From Microvirga makkahensis (GTDB lineage: Bacteria > Pseudomonadota > Alphaproteobacteria > Rhizobiales > Beijerinckiaceae): a stretch of DNA of 64,000 nt. A program made the translations under genes and the position numbers. The stretch covers positions 23,875 through 87,874 of the forward strand of contig NZ_WURB01000017.1 in NCBI RefSeq assembly GCF_009830105.1. The letters run 5' to 3'. This document shows positions 17,579 through 25,865 of the stretch, in pieces (position 1 is the first letter of the stretch; every line of letters begins with the position of its first letter). Under the pieces are notes generated by a model, which saw only the letters and a program-made list of their open reading frames with translations, did not search any database and was not told the origin of the DNA.

Positions 17579-17591
17579 AACTTCAGGTTAT
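17577..17591. promoter_or_regulatory. LysR-type operator palindrome at the lysR start
   Basis: ATAACTTCAGGTTAT is a perfect inverted repeat (ATAAC-N5-GTTAT) and contains the T-N11-A LysR-box pattern. It overlaps the start codon of the minus-strand lysR gene at 17578 and lies in the intergenic region shared with the divergent binding-protein gene. It could serve for autorepression and for activation of the plus-strand gene. Confidence 0.65.
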
Positions 17592-17685
17592 CTCAGCGGT
17601 TTGAATTTCGATTTGCCCTGTACCAAAAGACATTTCCTCATAGCGCGTCCAGAGGGCGCATGCCAACAAGAAGGAGGATCAAGAG

Positions 17686-18735
17686 ATGATCACAAGCACA
17701 CGTAGCGTATTCGCTGCCACGGTCCTGCTGACCGGCGTCGGCAGCGCACTGCCCGCCGCCGCGCAGGAATCTATTACGGTCGCGACCTATGGCGGCGAAT
17801 GGGGTGCGGCCATGCAGGCCTGCATCATCGATCCGTTCACCCGCGACAGGGGGATCCGGGTCGTCCCCGAACCGGGCGTTTCCGGCGTGACCTTAAGCAA
17901 GCTCCGCCAGCAGAAGGACAGCCCCACGTTGGATGTGGTCTGGCTCGATGGCGGCGTATCCGAGATCGCCGCGGCTGACAAGCTCCTGGAGCCGATCGAT
18001 TCCGCCAAGGTCCCTGCGGTCACCGGCCTCATCCCGGAGGGGGTTTACAAAGACGAGTCGGGAGCGGTCTTCGCGGTCAGCACCGGTTTCTACTCGGTAG
18101 GTCTGGCCTACAGCACCAGGGACATCAAGGAGGCACCCACCTCCTGGCTCGATCTTTGGAAGTCTGAGTTTGCCGGTGCGGTCACCTTCCCGAGTCCTGC
18201 GAACGCCATGGGCGTGCCGTTCATCGTCCATTTGGCCGGCTTGCTAGGCGGCAGCGTCGAAAACGTGACCCCCGCCTTCGACAAATTGAAGCAGTTGAAG
18301 GTTACAGCCTATTTCGACAGCGCGGGCGCGGGAACGAACCTGTTCCAGAGTGGAGAGGTGATCGTAGGAGCCCACTACGCCAACTCAGCATATGCCATGA
18401 GGGATCAGAAACTTCCGATTGAGTTCGTGGTCCCTAAGGAAGGCGCTATCGGCGGTGACATACGTCTTCATCTCGTAGCGAACAGCAAGAAGCGGGATGC
18501 GGCCGAGAAGTTTGTCAACTACGCGATCGGCAAGGACCCTGCAAAGTGCATGGCGGAGAGGATCTATGTCGGTCCGGCGACCTCGGATGTAGAACTGAGC
18601 GACAATGCCAAGCAACGCATGCCGTGGGGTCCTGAGGGTTCGATCAAGAGTCTGGCACTGCCCGATTGGAACAAGATCAATGCGAACCGCGCAGCGATTA
18701 TCGAGGCGTTCAACCGGAATGTCGCATTGAAGTAA
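17686..18735 (+). CDS. ABC transporter periplasmic substrate-binding protein, PotD-like
   Basis: A 349-residue extracellular binding protein with a Sec signal peptide (MITSTRSVFAATVLLTGVGSALPAAAQ, cleavage after AAA or AQ) and a strong AAGGAGGA ribosome-binding site. The mature part begins ESITVATYGGEWGAAMQ and contains PTLDVVWLDGG, GFYSVGLAYSTRDIKEAPTSWLDLW and FPSPANAMGVPFIVHLAGLLGG. This fits the PotD/DUF-type family that takes up polyamines, thiamine, opines and related small molecules. It is divergent from lysR and separated from the rest of its transporter, which is in the atuA operon on the other strand. A stem-loop terminator follows at 18799. Confidence 0.9.
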   Translation: MITSTRSVFAATVLLTGVGSALPAAAQESITVATYGGEWGAAMQACIIDPFTRDRGIRVVPEPGVSGVTLSKLRQQKDSPTLDVVWLDGGVSEIAAADKLLEPIDSAKVPAVTGLIPEGVYKDESGAVFAVSTGFYSVGLAYSTRDIKEAPTSWLDLWKSEFAGAVTFPSPANAMGVPFIVHLAGLLGGSVENVTPAFDKLKQLKVTAYFDSAGAGTNLFQSGEVIVGAHYANSAYAMRDQKLPIEFVVPKEGAIGGDIRLHLVANSKKRDAAEKFVNYAIGKDPAKCMAERIYVGPATSDVELSDNAKQRMPWGPEGSIKSLALPDWNKINANRAAIIEAFNRNVALK

Positions 18736-18798
18736 CGACTCCTGAACTTGGAGAAGAGATGGCGTGCCATCGGCCCCCATTTTCCTCATCCAGAATGG

Positions 18799-18822
18799 CA
18801 GGCCGGATTATTGTCCGGCCTG
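18799..18822 (+). terminator. Stem-loop terminator after the binding-protein gene
   Basis: CAGGCCGGA and TCCGGCCTG form a perfect nine-bp stem around the six-base loop TTATTG, 64 bases after the stop. The following TCTCCTCGCTT is only weakly T-rich. Confidence 0.6.
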
Positions 18823-18894
18823 TCTCCTCGCTTACTGAAGAAATGACAACTACAGAATGGCCGCTGCCGTTCGCTTGAGGCAACCCGCGGGACC

Positions 18895-19212
18895 ATGGGG
18901 CGCTGGCTGGAGAACAAGGATCTGCACAAAGGCGAACCGCTGTTTTCAAGCAGAATCAATCGGCAAAGGCCCATGACGACGCGCCAGCACGCTCGCCTGC
19001 TGGGATCCTGGCTTGGCGCGATTGGCCTCGATCCCCTCGCCTACGGCACATATTCACTCCGGCATACCAAAGCTTCTATGATCTATCGGAGAGCCGGCAA
19101 TCTCCGGGCGGTCCAGCTTCTGCTCGGCCGCACCAAGATCGAGAGCACTGCTCGGTATCTTGGGATTGACGTCGACGTTGCCCTTCTGATTGCGGAGCAG
19201 GTTGAGATCTAA
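18895..19212 (+). pseudogene. Tyrosine recombinase/integrase relic, C-terminal half
   Basis: A 105-residue open frame corresponds to the C-terminal half of a short (about 200-residue) tyrosine recombinase family common in Methylobacteriaceae. Seen are GRWLENKDLHKGEPLF, MTTRQHARLLGSWL, the catalytic box YSLRHTKASMIYRRAGNLRAVQLLLGRTK and the catalytic Tyr in STARYLGIDV. The usual LLGH reads LLGR, so a catalytic His is lost. Upstream, in another frame and with small indels, NGRCRSLEATRGT marks the decayed N-terminal side. A closely related, more complete but more mutated copy lies at 31425-32056, and both have the same hairpin downstream. Confidence 0.75.
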
Positions 19213-19220
19213 AGGTCAGA

Positions 19221-19242
19221 GGCGGCTCGCCGACGAGCCGCC
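19221..19242 (+). terminator. Hairpin following integrase relic
   Basis: GGCGGCTCG and CGAGCCGCC form a perfect nine-bp stem with a four-base loop, 8 bases after the integrase stop. The same hairpin follows the second integrase relic (32063-32087). It is therefore part of the transposed or duplicated unit and not of the local context. Confidence 0.65.
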
Positions 19243-19631
19243 TTGAGCCCCGCGACGGAGCGAGGTCCGGATCTGAGGCTCAAGCAGCCCCAAGGCAAAT
19301 GACCGGCGCGTGCCAGATTCAGACCTTCCCGAATAGCGCAGAGCAATCCGTACTGTTTGCGCTTGCGGAGACGTTAGGCGTGTCGATGTGTTGACCGTCC
19401 TGACCATGGTCACCGCAAGCCACTGCCGTTGCCGCCCCCATAAGGCAGGGACCCATCCAGCCCTATGCCGCCTTCAGGATACCCGTCTGCTGCGTGACAT
19501 GGCATATACAACGGCCGCTGGATCGGAGCCGAGTCGGATGCCCGTTCGAGATCCGCCTTTCCTCTCTAAGCGCATCGTGAGGAAAGCCGGGCCAGCTTTC
19601 GGCACGATACGACAATTGACGCCGCTATCCG
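19243..19631 (+). other. Intergenic region with remainder of the integrase unit
   Basis: The first part (to about 19330) is alignable with the sequence after the second integrase relic (32088-32190); both share an AGGTCCGGAT...CTCAAGCAGCC...GCGCGTGCCA pattern. The rest, up to the M20 gene, shows no gene that I can support. Confidence 0.5.
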
Positions 19632-21065
19632 ATGGAGTCACTGGATGCCCCAGTTGCTCATACCCCGGGTTCCCATACAAAGGCTCTCGCATTGACCACC
19701 CCAGTCCTAAACAACGATTTCTCACCGGTGAGCCCCCTTTCCGAGGCCGATCGGGAGCGCATCCTTGCTGCCGTCGACACGGCCTTCGACGCGCAGGTTC
19801 GCTTTCTCTCGGACCTGGTCCGTTGCGTCTCGCTGCGGGGACAGGAAGCCGAAGTCCAGGCCCTCGTCGAAGCAGCACTTCTGGAACGGGGGTATGACGT
19901 TGATCGTCAGATGATCGATACCGCGCTGATTGGCCAGCATCCTGCTTTTTCCCCTGCAACGGTCAGCTACGAGGATTCCTGGAATGTGATCGGGATCCAC
20001 AGCCCAGCGGCCGTCCAAGGACGATCCCTCATCCTGAACGCTCATGTCGATATCGTTCCCGCGGGCGACCCGAAGCGTTGGCAGTATCCGCCCTTCCAGC
20101 CGACACGAGACGGCGAGTGGCTGTATGGCCGCGGTTCCGGAGACATGAAGGCAGGCCTGTCCGCGGCGATCTTTGCGCTCGATGCGATTAGGGCCGCGGG
20201 GCTCGAACTGACGGCCCCTGTCCAGATCCATTCGGTCGTGGAGGAGGAGATTACCGGAAACGGGGCCGCGATGGCGTTGGTCAGCAACAAGGTGGCCGAC
20301 GCGGTGCTGATCCCGGAGCCGACCGACGAGAAGCTTGTTCGAGCCAATTCCGGCGTGATCAAGTTCGCGATCACGGTTCATGGCACTCCGGCCCACCCGC
20401 GTGAGGTCAGTGGGGGCGTGAGCGCGCTCGACGCGGCGGTGCGGCTCATCGACCGCTTGCGTCAGCTCGAGACTCGCTGGAACGAGGAACGAACGACAAA
20501 GCCGTTCTTCGACGACGTGGACAATCCCGCAGCCCTGACGATTGGGACGATCAACGGCGGTGAGTGGATCGCATCGGTTCCGTCATGCTGCCGGTTCGAA
20601 GGGCGTATCGGCTTCTATCCCGGTGATGACCCGCAGGAGCGCGTGAAGGAATTCGAGGCCTTTGTCGCCACGGCGGCAGCCGGTGACCCCTTGCTGCAAC
20701 GCTGCCCGACACCCATCGTGGAGTGGGTCGGTGTCGTGCATGCTGGCTATACGCTTGCTCCTGGGTCTGAAGCCGAGGCCGTTCTTTCCAAGGCTCACGC
20801 AACCGCCAATTCACCCGATGCTCCGCCGTTGCAGGCCTATGTCATGGCGTGCTACCTGGATGCCGCCGTGTATTCGGTCCACGCGGGGATACCATCGCTG
20901 GTCTATGGTCCCATCGCGGAGAACATCCATGCCATCGATGAGCGGGTGTCCCTTCCCTCGTTGCGACGCGTGACGAAAGCGATCGCCCTGTTCGCAGCGT
21001 CGTGGTGCGGCGTTCGCACTGTGAGGGATGCTCTTCAAATCTCTGCCGCAGGTCTTGGAACCTGA
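19632..21065 (+). CDS. M20 family metallopeptidase / ArgE-DapE type deacylase
   Basis: A 477-residue zinc hydrolase of the ArgE/DapE/ACY1 family. The metal ligands and catalytic residues can be followed: LILNAHVDIVPAGDP (His-x-Asp), GRGSGDMKAGLSAAIFALDAI (bridging Asp), HSVVEEEITGNG (catalytic Glu and metal-binding Glu), LIPEPTDEKLV, and the C-terminal ENIHAIDERVSL (His). The dimerisation domain with VHGTPAHPREVSGGVSALDA lies between. Such enzymes remove acyl groups from amino acids or cleave small peptides. The 40-residue N-terminal extension before SPLSEADRERI is poorly conserved, so the real start could be later. It is separated from the catabolic locus by an integrase relic; a link to that pathway is possible but unproven. 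Confidence 0.9.
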   Translation: MESLDAPVAHTPGSHTKALALTTPVLNNDFSPVSPLSEADRERILAAVDTAFDAQVRFLSDLVRCVSLRGQEAEVQALVEAALLERGYDVDRQMIDTALIGQHPAFSPATVSYEDSWNVIGIHSPAAVQGRSLILNAHVDIVPAGDPKRWQYPPFQPTRDGEWLYGRGSGDMKAGLSAAIFALDAIRAAGLELTAPVQIHSVVEEEITGNGAAMALVSNKVADAVLIPEPTDEKLVRANSGVIKFAITVHGTPAHPREVSGGVSALDAAVRLIDRLRQLETRWNEERTTKPFFDDVDNPAALTIGTINGGEWIASVPSCCRFEGRIGFYPGDDPQERVKEFEAFVATAAAGDPLLQRCPTPIVEWVGVVHAGYTLAPGSEAEAVLSKAHATANSPDAPPLQAYVMACYLDAAVYSVHAGIPSLVYGPIAENIHAIDERVSLPSLRRVTKAIALFAASWCGVRTVRDALQISAAGLGT

Positions 21066-21506
21066 TTTCGGCCCGAGGCCTCGAACCGGGATCGAAGCAC
21101 GGCATTTCGGAGACGCATCCCGGACCGGTTCACCGACTCAAGGTCCGCTCAGGGTCAGGCAACGAAATTCGTGAACGCGTAGGAAAGTCCGGTTACGCGA
21201 GGATTGCTGCCTTCGAGCCTAGGTCTCAGGCTTGCCAATCAGAGACATTCCGGTCTCACCATGCTGCTCGCAGGAAACTCTCCACGGGTCATTGGCATTT
21301 CCGCTCAAGGTCCCTTTTGTCGCCAAACGAGCGATACACAGGATCATTCCATGGCAGTTCTAGACGGCCTCACCCTGCGAGGTGATCCGCAGACTACTGT
21401 CCCGAGGAGGTAGAAGGCTGGTGCCTGATCGGCCTTGGGAGTATCCTGCTCATCGCTATCCCTGTTCCGCCGAAAGCGATCTGCGCCAGAGCCTAGGGAG
21501 GTGACA
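21066..21506. other. Intergenic region before the DUF1326 gene
   Basis: No gene is supported. It holds one copy of a 43-base dispersed repeat at 21187-21229. The end carries the GGGAGGTGACA ribosome-binding site for the next gene. Confidence 0.5.
21187..21229. repeat. Dispersed intergenic repeat, copy 1
   Basis: It shares GTCCGGTT, then a 15-base identical core GGATTGCTGCCTTCG, and AGGTCTCAG with 24184-24226 at exactly the same spacing. Both copies lie outside genes and have the same orientation. Function unknown. Confidence 0.65.
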
Positions 21507-22151
21507 ATGCCTGACGTCACATGGACGATCAAAGGGCGCGAGTTCATCCATTGTAATTGCGACTATGGCTGCCCCTGCCAGTTCAATGCCCGGCCATCCC
21601 ACGGCCATTGCCACGCCGTTGCCGGAATCGAAATCGCGGAAGGCTACCACGGCAACACAAAGCTCGATGGCCTCAAGGTAGCCTGTGTCCTTGCCTGGCC
21701 GGGTGCGATTCACGAGGGGCGAGGCCACGCGACGCCCATTGTCGACGGACGGGCGACACCAGAGCAGCGCGAGGCACTCCTGCGCATCATGAGCGGCGAA
21801 GATACCGAGCCCGGAGCCACCTTCTTCCAGGTTTTTGCCTCAACCTACGAGAAGGTGAACGATCCGATCTTTGCCCGGATCGACCTCGAGATCGACGTCG
21901 ATGGCCGCACGGCGCGCCTCCGGGTGCCGGGCGTGATCGACGCAAGGGGTGAGCCGATTCTCAATCCAGTCACGGGGCAGCCGCACCAGGCGCGGATCAA
22001 TCTTCCCAATGGCTTCGAGTACACCGTGGCCGAGATTGGCCGAGGCTGGGGAACGGCAACAGGCGCCATCGAACTCAATCTGGAAGACTCCCACGCCCAC
22101 TTCGCTCATCTTCACATGACAGGGTCTGGAGTGGTGCGGCCAACCCCATGA
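21507..22151 (+). CDS. DUF1326 domain-containing protein
   Basis: A 214-residue protein from ATG 21507 (MPDVTWTIKGREFIHCNCDYGCPCQFNA), with a clear GGAGG ribosome-binding site. The N-terminal CNCDYGCPC cluster is the hallmark of DUF1326 and may bind metal. GHCHAVAGIEIAEGYHGNTKLDGL, GATFFQVFASTYEKVNDPIFARIDLEIDVDGR and AHFAHLHMTGSGV follow. The next gene, a DUF2182 membrane protein, overlaps it by four bases; this pair recurs in many Proteobacteria. A function in metal handling is a guess from the Cys and His residues. Confidence 0.9.
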   Translation: MPDVTWTIKGREFIHCNCDYGCPCQFNARPSHGHCHAVAGIEIAEGYHGNTKLDGLKVACVLAWPGAIHEGRGHATPIVDGRATPEQREALLRIMSGEDTEPGATFFQVFASTYEKVNDPIFARIDLEIDVDGRTARLRVPGVIDARGEPILNPVTGQPHQARINLPNGFEYTVAEIGRGWGTATGAIELNLEDSHAHFAHLHMTGSGVVRPTP

Positions 22152-22978
22152 CGGATGCGGCTCTCGAACTCGTACTGCGGCGGGACCGTGCGGTGGTCTT
22201 GGCCGCGCTCGGTGCCCTCGCAGCGCTCGCTTGGGCTTATATCCTGTGGCTTGCCGCTGCCATGGAGGCCGATCATGCGGCGAAGACCGACATGTCCGGG
22301 ATGGGGATGGCGGGAATGGATATGGCTGAAATGGCCGGACCCAGCCTGCGCGCCTGGGGCGCCACCGAGTTCGGGTTCATGTTCGTCATGTGGGCCGTCA
22401 TGATGGTCGGCATGATGCTGCCGTCTGCGGCTCCGATGGTCCTGATTTATGCCAGCGTGGCGCGTCAGGCTCAGGCTCGTCATAAGCCTTTTGCCGCCAC
22501 GGCCTGGTTTGCAGGAGGCTATCTCCTCGCCTGGACTATCTTCGCTCTCGTTGCCACGCTGGTGCAGTGGTTGCTTGAGCACGCTCTCCTGCTGACCCCG
22601 ATGATGGTCAGCGCGAGCACCGCGCTTGGTGGCGCGATCCTGATGGCTGCGGGCGTCTACCAGTGGACGCCGCTCAAGGACGCCTGCCTGTCGCAATGCC
22701 AGTCCCCGCTCCTCTTCATTCAGCGGCATGGCGGGTTCCGCAATGAGCCGTGGGCGGCGCTCAGGCTTGGAACGGGGCATGGTCTTTACTGCATTGGGTG
22801 CTGCTGGGCGCTGATGGCGCTGCTTTTCGTGGGTGGGGTGATGAATGTGCTGTGGATCACCGGCATCGCGATCCTTGTCCTCGTCGAGAAGATCACCCCA
22901 GCGGGATGGTGGATAGCGCGGATCACTGGGGCAGCCTTCATAGGGGCCGGCGCTTGGCTCCTCGCCCTTGCATTGTGA
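22148..22978 (+). CDS. DUF2182 integral membrane protein
   Basis: A 276-residue membrane protein of DUF2182, sometimes described as a predicted metal-binding membrane protein. It has about seven hydrophobic segments. Also seen are a Met- and His-rich loop (MEADHAAKTDMSGMGMAGMDMAEMAG), which would suit copper or another soft metal, and the family segment EFGFMFVMWAVMMVGMMLPSAAPMVL. A second Cys-containing loop reads LKDACLSQCQSPL, and GTGHGLYCIGCCWALMALLFVGG follows. It overlaps the DUF1326 gene by four bases. A joint role in metal homeostasis is inferred. Confidence 0.9.
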   Translation: MTDAALELVLRRDRAVVLAALGALAALAWAYILWLAAAMEADHAAKTDMSGMGMAGMDMAEMAGPSLRAWGATEFGFMFVMWAVMMVGMMLPSAAPMVLIYASVARQAQARHKPFAATAWFAGGYLLAWTIFALVATLVQWLLEHALLLTPMMVSASTALGGAILMAAGVYQWTPLKDACLSQCQSPLLFIQRHGGFRNEPWAALRLGTGHGLYCIGCCWALMALLFVGGVMNVLWITGIAILVLVEKITPAGWWIARITGAAFIGAGAWLLALAL

Positions 22979-23110
22979 CGGAAAGGCTCTTCAGGACCTT
23001 CCCTGGAGGAACTTCCGCTTTGGAGCCGCAAACTCACCTATGCGCAAAGCCTCCGATGTGTCACGACCGGACCTTAACGGCTGGGTTGATCTAGGCGGTG
23101 GGCCGAACTG

Positions 23111-24085
23111 CTACACGGTCAGGATTGTTGATCCAGTGGTCTTGCGAGCTTGCAGATCCTGATGGGCCTTGGCCGCTTCCCGTAACGGATAGGTTTGGTT
23201 GACCTCGATCTTAACCGTGCCAGAGAGCACGACATCGAACAAATCCTGGGCCATGGCCAGAAGATCGGCCCGCTTTGCAGCATAGGTTCCCAAGGTAGGG
23301 CGTGTCACATACAGCGAGCCCTTCTGTGCCAGGATGCCCAGATTGAGCGGTTCGACAGCCCCGGAGGACTGCCCGAAGAGCACCATGAGCCCTCGCGGGG
23401 CGAGACAATCCAAGGAGGCGGCAAAGGTATCCTTTCCAACCGAGTCGTACACGACCGGAACCATGCTGCCGTCGGTGATCTCCCTCACCCGCTCGACGAA
23501 GTCCTCGCGCGTGTAGACAATGGTATGGTCGCAGCCATGAGCCTTGGCGAGTTCCGCCTTCTTGTCACTCCCGACGGTGCCGATGATCGTGGCTCCCAGC
23601 GACTTGGCCCACTGGCAGGCAATGAGGCCGACGCCACCAGCCGCCGCATGGAACAGGATGGTGTCGCCTTCCTTGACCTTGTAGGTCTGCCGGATGAGGT
23701 ACTGGGCCGTCATGCCTTTCAGCATCATCGCGGTCGCCTGCTGATCGGAGATACCGTCCGGCAGCACGACCAGGCGATCCGCCGGCATGACCCGCTCTTC
23801 GGAATAAGCGCCTTGGGGGCCGCCCGAATAGGCAACTCTGTCGCCGACCTTCACGTCCGTCACGCCCGGACCAACCGCCTCGACCACACCAGCGGCCTCC
23901 GTGCCGAGGCCGCTCGGCAGGGAGGCTGGATAGGCGCCAGAGCGCAAATAGGTATCGACGTAATTGAGACCGATAGCCGTGTGCCGGACACGAGCTTCAC
24001 CTGGCCCGGGCTGGCCGACGTCAACTTCCTCCCAGACGAGAACCTCAGGTCCTCCGGTCTCATGGAAGCGCATTGCGTGGGTCAT
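23111..24085 (-). CDS. NADPH:quinone reductase / zinc-independent alcohol dehydrogenase family
   Basis: A 324-residue medium-chain reductase of the quinone oxidoreductase group. The N terminus MTHAMRFHETGGPEVLVWEEV, GLNYVDTYLRSGAYP and LPSGLGTEAAGVVEAVGPGV match QorA-type enzymes. The nucleotide-binding motif is AAAGGVGLIACQWAKSLGA. Zinc-binding Cys residues are absent, as expected for this subgroup. The C terminus (YPLREAAKAHQDLQARKTTGSTIL) is complete. The gene converges with the DUF2182 gene and is monocistronic. Physiological substrate unknown. Confidence 0.9.
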   Translation of the reverse strand: MTHAMRFHETGGPEVLVWEEVDVGQPGPGEARVRHTAIGLNYVDTYLRSGAYPASLPSGLGTEAAGVVEAVGPGVTDVKVGDRVAYSGGPQGAYSEERVMPADRLVVLPDGISDQQATAMMLKGMTAQYLIRQTYKVKEGDTILFHAAAGGVGLIACQWAKSLGATIIGTVGSDKKAELAKAHGCDHTIVYTREDFVERVREITDGSMVPVVYDSVGKDTFAASLDCLAPRGLMVLFGQSSGAVEPLNLGILAQKGSLYVTRPTLGTYAAKRADLLAMAQDLFDVVLSGTVKIEVNQTYPLREAAKAHQDLQARKTTGSTILTV

Positions 24086-24183
24086 GATGTCGTTCCCTTA
24101 GGTGCCGATTTGCGGCTCCAGCTTAGGAGAAGGGCGAAGGTCTGCAAGGGGTCAGGAACCGAGATTCCATGCGTTTTCGGAAC

Positions 24184-24226
24184 GTCCGGTTCGATGGGGA
24201 TTGCTGCCTTCGGGTTAAGGTCTCAG
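24184..24226. repeat. Dispersed intergenic repeat, copy 2
   Basis: This is the counterpart of 21187-21229, in the gap between the quinone reductase and DapA-family genes. It has the same 43-base length, the same outer GTCCGGTT and AGGTCTCAG blocks and an identical core GGATTGCTGCCTTCG. Confidence 0.65.
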
Positions 24227-24269
24227 ACGTCCCAGAAGGCGACCTTCTGCGCTCACAAACGGAAGCCTT

Positions 24270-25199
24270 TTATGGAATGAAGCTGCCTGTACCCTTCAAG
24301 GTTTGCAAAGCCTCTTCCACGCGACTGCGGGCTTCCTGAGGCAACGGCAGGATCGGGCGCGGCGGCTCGATCCTGGCAAGACCGAGAAGGTCTGCCATCA
24401 CGTACATCACGCGAAAGCTGCCGAACACCCTGAACAGATCCCACAGCGGCTGAAAGGCATCGTTGATGCGTGCGGCTTTCGAACCGTCGCCCGCTTGCGC
24501 CGCGCGTGTGAGTGCCAAAGCGGAAGCGGGTAGCAGGCCCGCGACCACGCTGTACCAGGCGTCACAGCCGGCCAGCAGGGCATCGGCGGCACCCCAGTCA
24601 CCACTGTAGCCAATGGCAAACCCGTCAGGGGTGATCGCCCGCAGCCGCTTCATCTCGCCGCTGAAGTCGCCGTTCGCAGGCAGCGGCATCTTCACTGCCG
24701 CCACGTTCGGGAGCTTCGCCAGACGGGCAATCAAATCATCGCCAAAGGTGAATTTCGTGGTGCTCGGGTTGTTGTAGATGCACAGGGGCAGCCCGCCCGC
24801 TTCGGCCACGGCCGAGAAGTGCTGGAACACCTCCTCGTCGGTCAGGGGTGTGTAGGACATCGGAGCGAGCAGCAGGCCATCAGCCCCTGCCGCCTTGGCG
24901 TCCCGGGCGAGCGTCTCGGCCTCGTCGGTCCGGAGCGCGCCCACTCCGACGATGATTGGGATCTTGCCACCGCCGCACTCCACCGCCACCCGCACGGCGC
25001 GCTGGCGTGCCTCCCGGCTCAGGTAGGCATAGCCGCCGGTGCTGCCGAGCAGGCCGATGGAATCCGCCCCTGCCGCCTGGATGCGCTCGAGGAAACGGCC
25101 CAGCACGTCAGCTTGCAGATGCCCTGCGGCATCGGTCGGCGTCAGGGGAAAGGCCGAAAGGCCGCTGAACAGTCTCAGGGTCTCCTGTGTGGTCATCAT
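24270..25199 (-). CDS. Dihydrodipicolinate synthase family aldolase (DapA/NanA superfamily)
   Basis: A 309-residue TIM-barrel class I aldolase from ATG 25199 (MMTTQETLRLFSGLSAFPLTPTD). The Tyr of the catalytic triad lies in LPLCIYNNPSTTKF, the Schiff-base Lys in VAAVKMPLPANGDFSG, and the substrate-carboxylate segment in SIGLLGSTGGYAYLSREARQRAV. The usual GTTGE reads GSTGG, so the keto acid is probably not the lysine-pathway one. The start overlaps the stop of the LysE-type exporter gene by four bases. Making and exporting a related amino acid is one possible reason for that coupling. Confidence 0.87.
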   Translation of the reverse strand: MMTTQETLRLFSGLSAFPLTPTDAAGHLQADVLGRFLERIQAAGADSIGLLGSTGGYAYLSREARQRAVRVAVECGGGKIPIIVGVGALRTDEAETLARDAKAAGADGLLLAPMSYTPLTDEEVFQHFSAVAEAGGLPLCIYNNPSTTKFTFGDDLIARLAKLPNVAAVKMPLPANGDFSGEMKRLRAITPDGFAIGYSGDWGAADALLAGCDAWYSVVAGLLPASALALTRAAQAGDGSKAARINDAFQPLWDLFRVFGSFRVMYVMADLLGLARIEPPRPILPLPQEARSRVEEALQTLKGTGSFIP

Positions 25200-25828
25200 G
25201 TGCGGGCCAGAAGCAGGCGCAGTCCTGCAAAACCGAAGACAATAGAGAGGGCGCCCTCGATCCAGCGGCGGGCGCGGCGATACAGGCGCACCATCGGCGT
25301 GGTCGAGAACAGGACGGCATAGCCGCAAAAGATCGTCACGCTCAGCACTGCGCATCCACCAAGGATCACGGCAACGCCCTGCCAGGATGCATCGGAGCCA
25401 AGACCAAGCGTTACTAAGGCGATCCAGGCCAGAACGGACTTCGGGTTGCCGAGGTGCATCAACAGCCCCTGCCTGTACAGCGCCGTCCTGGATGAAGCGG
25501 GCGTAAATGCTCCTGCCGTGGCTTGCTCTTCCGGGATCAAGGCGGCTCGTCCGGCCCTGAAGGCGAGAAACAAGAGGTAGAGGCCGCCGAAGATCTTGAG
25601 GGCGGTCAGCACCTCGGCATAGCGGGTGAGGAGAACGGAGATCCCCGTTGCCGCCATCATGCCCCAGAAGATGGAACCGGTGACGACCCCCGCGGCCAGC
25701 GTGAGTGCCGCCTGGCGGCCTTGCTGCATTGCCACGCCCATGATGCGCATGTTGCTGGGGCCAGGGCTGCCCGCCGCGATGACATACGTGGCGTAGACAA
25801 GTAGGAGGTGTTGAAGTTCGGTATTCAC
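25196..25828 (-). CDS. LysE family amino-acid exporter
   Basis: A 210-residue membrane protein of the LysE/RhtB family. The motif GSPGPSNMRIMGVAMQQGRQAALTLAAGVVTGS near the N terminus is the family signature, followed by FLAFRAGRAAL and the GNPKSVLAWIALVTLG segment. There are about six membrane segments, as usual. It is upstream of, and overlaps, the DapA-family gene. A second LysE-family gene on the same strand, 37 bases upstream, is frameshifted. Confidence 0.9.
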   Translation of the reverse strand: MNTELQHLLLVYATYVIAAGSPGPSNMRIMGVAMQQGRQAALTLAAGVVTGSIFWGMMAATGISVLLTRYAEVLTALKIFGGLYLLFLAFRAGRAALIPEEQATAGAFTPASSRTALYRQGLLMHLGNPKSVLAWIALVTLGLGSDASWQGVAVILGGCAVLSVTIFCGYAVLFSTTPMVRLYRRARRWIEGALSIVFGFAGLRLLLART

Positions 25829-25865
25829 TGGTTCCCCATCTCCAGGTCCGGCACGATCATAGGTA

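Noticed and set aside
23570..24280. Plus-strand frame over the quinone reductase gene (23195-24280)
   Set aside because: It is antisense to a gene with a clear Rossmann motif and full family match.
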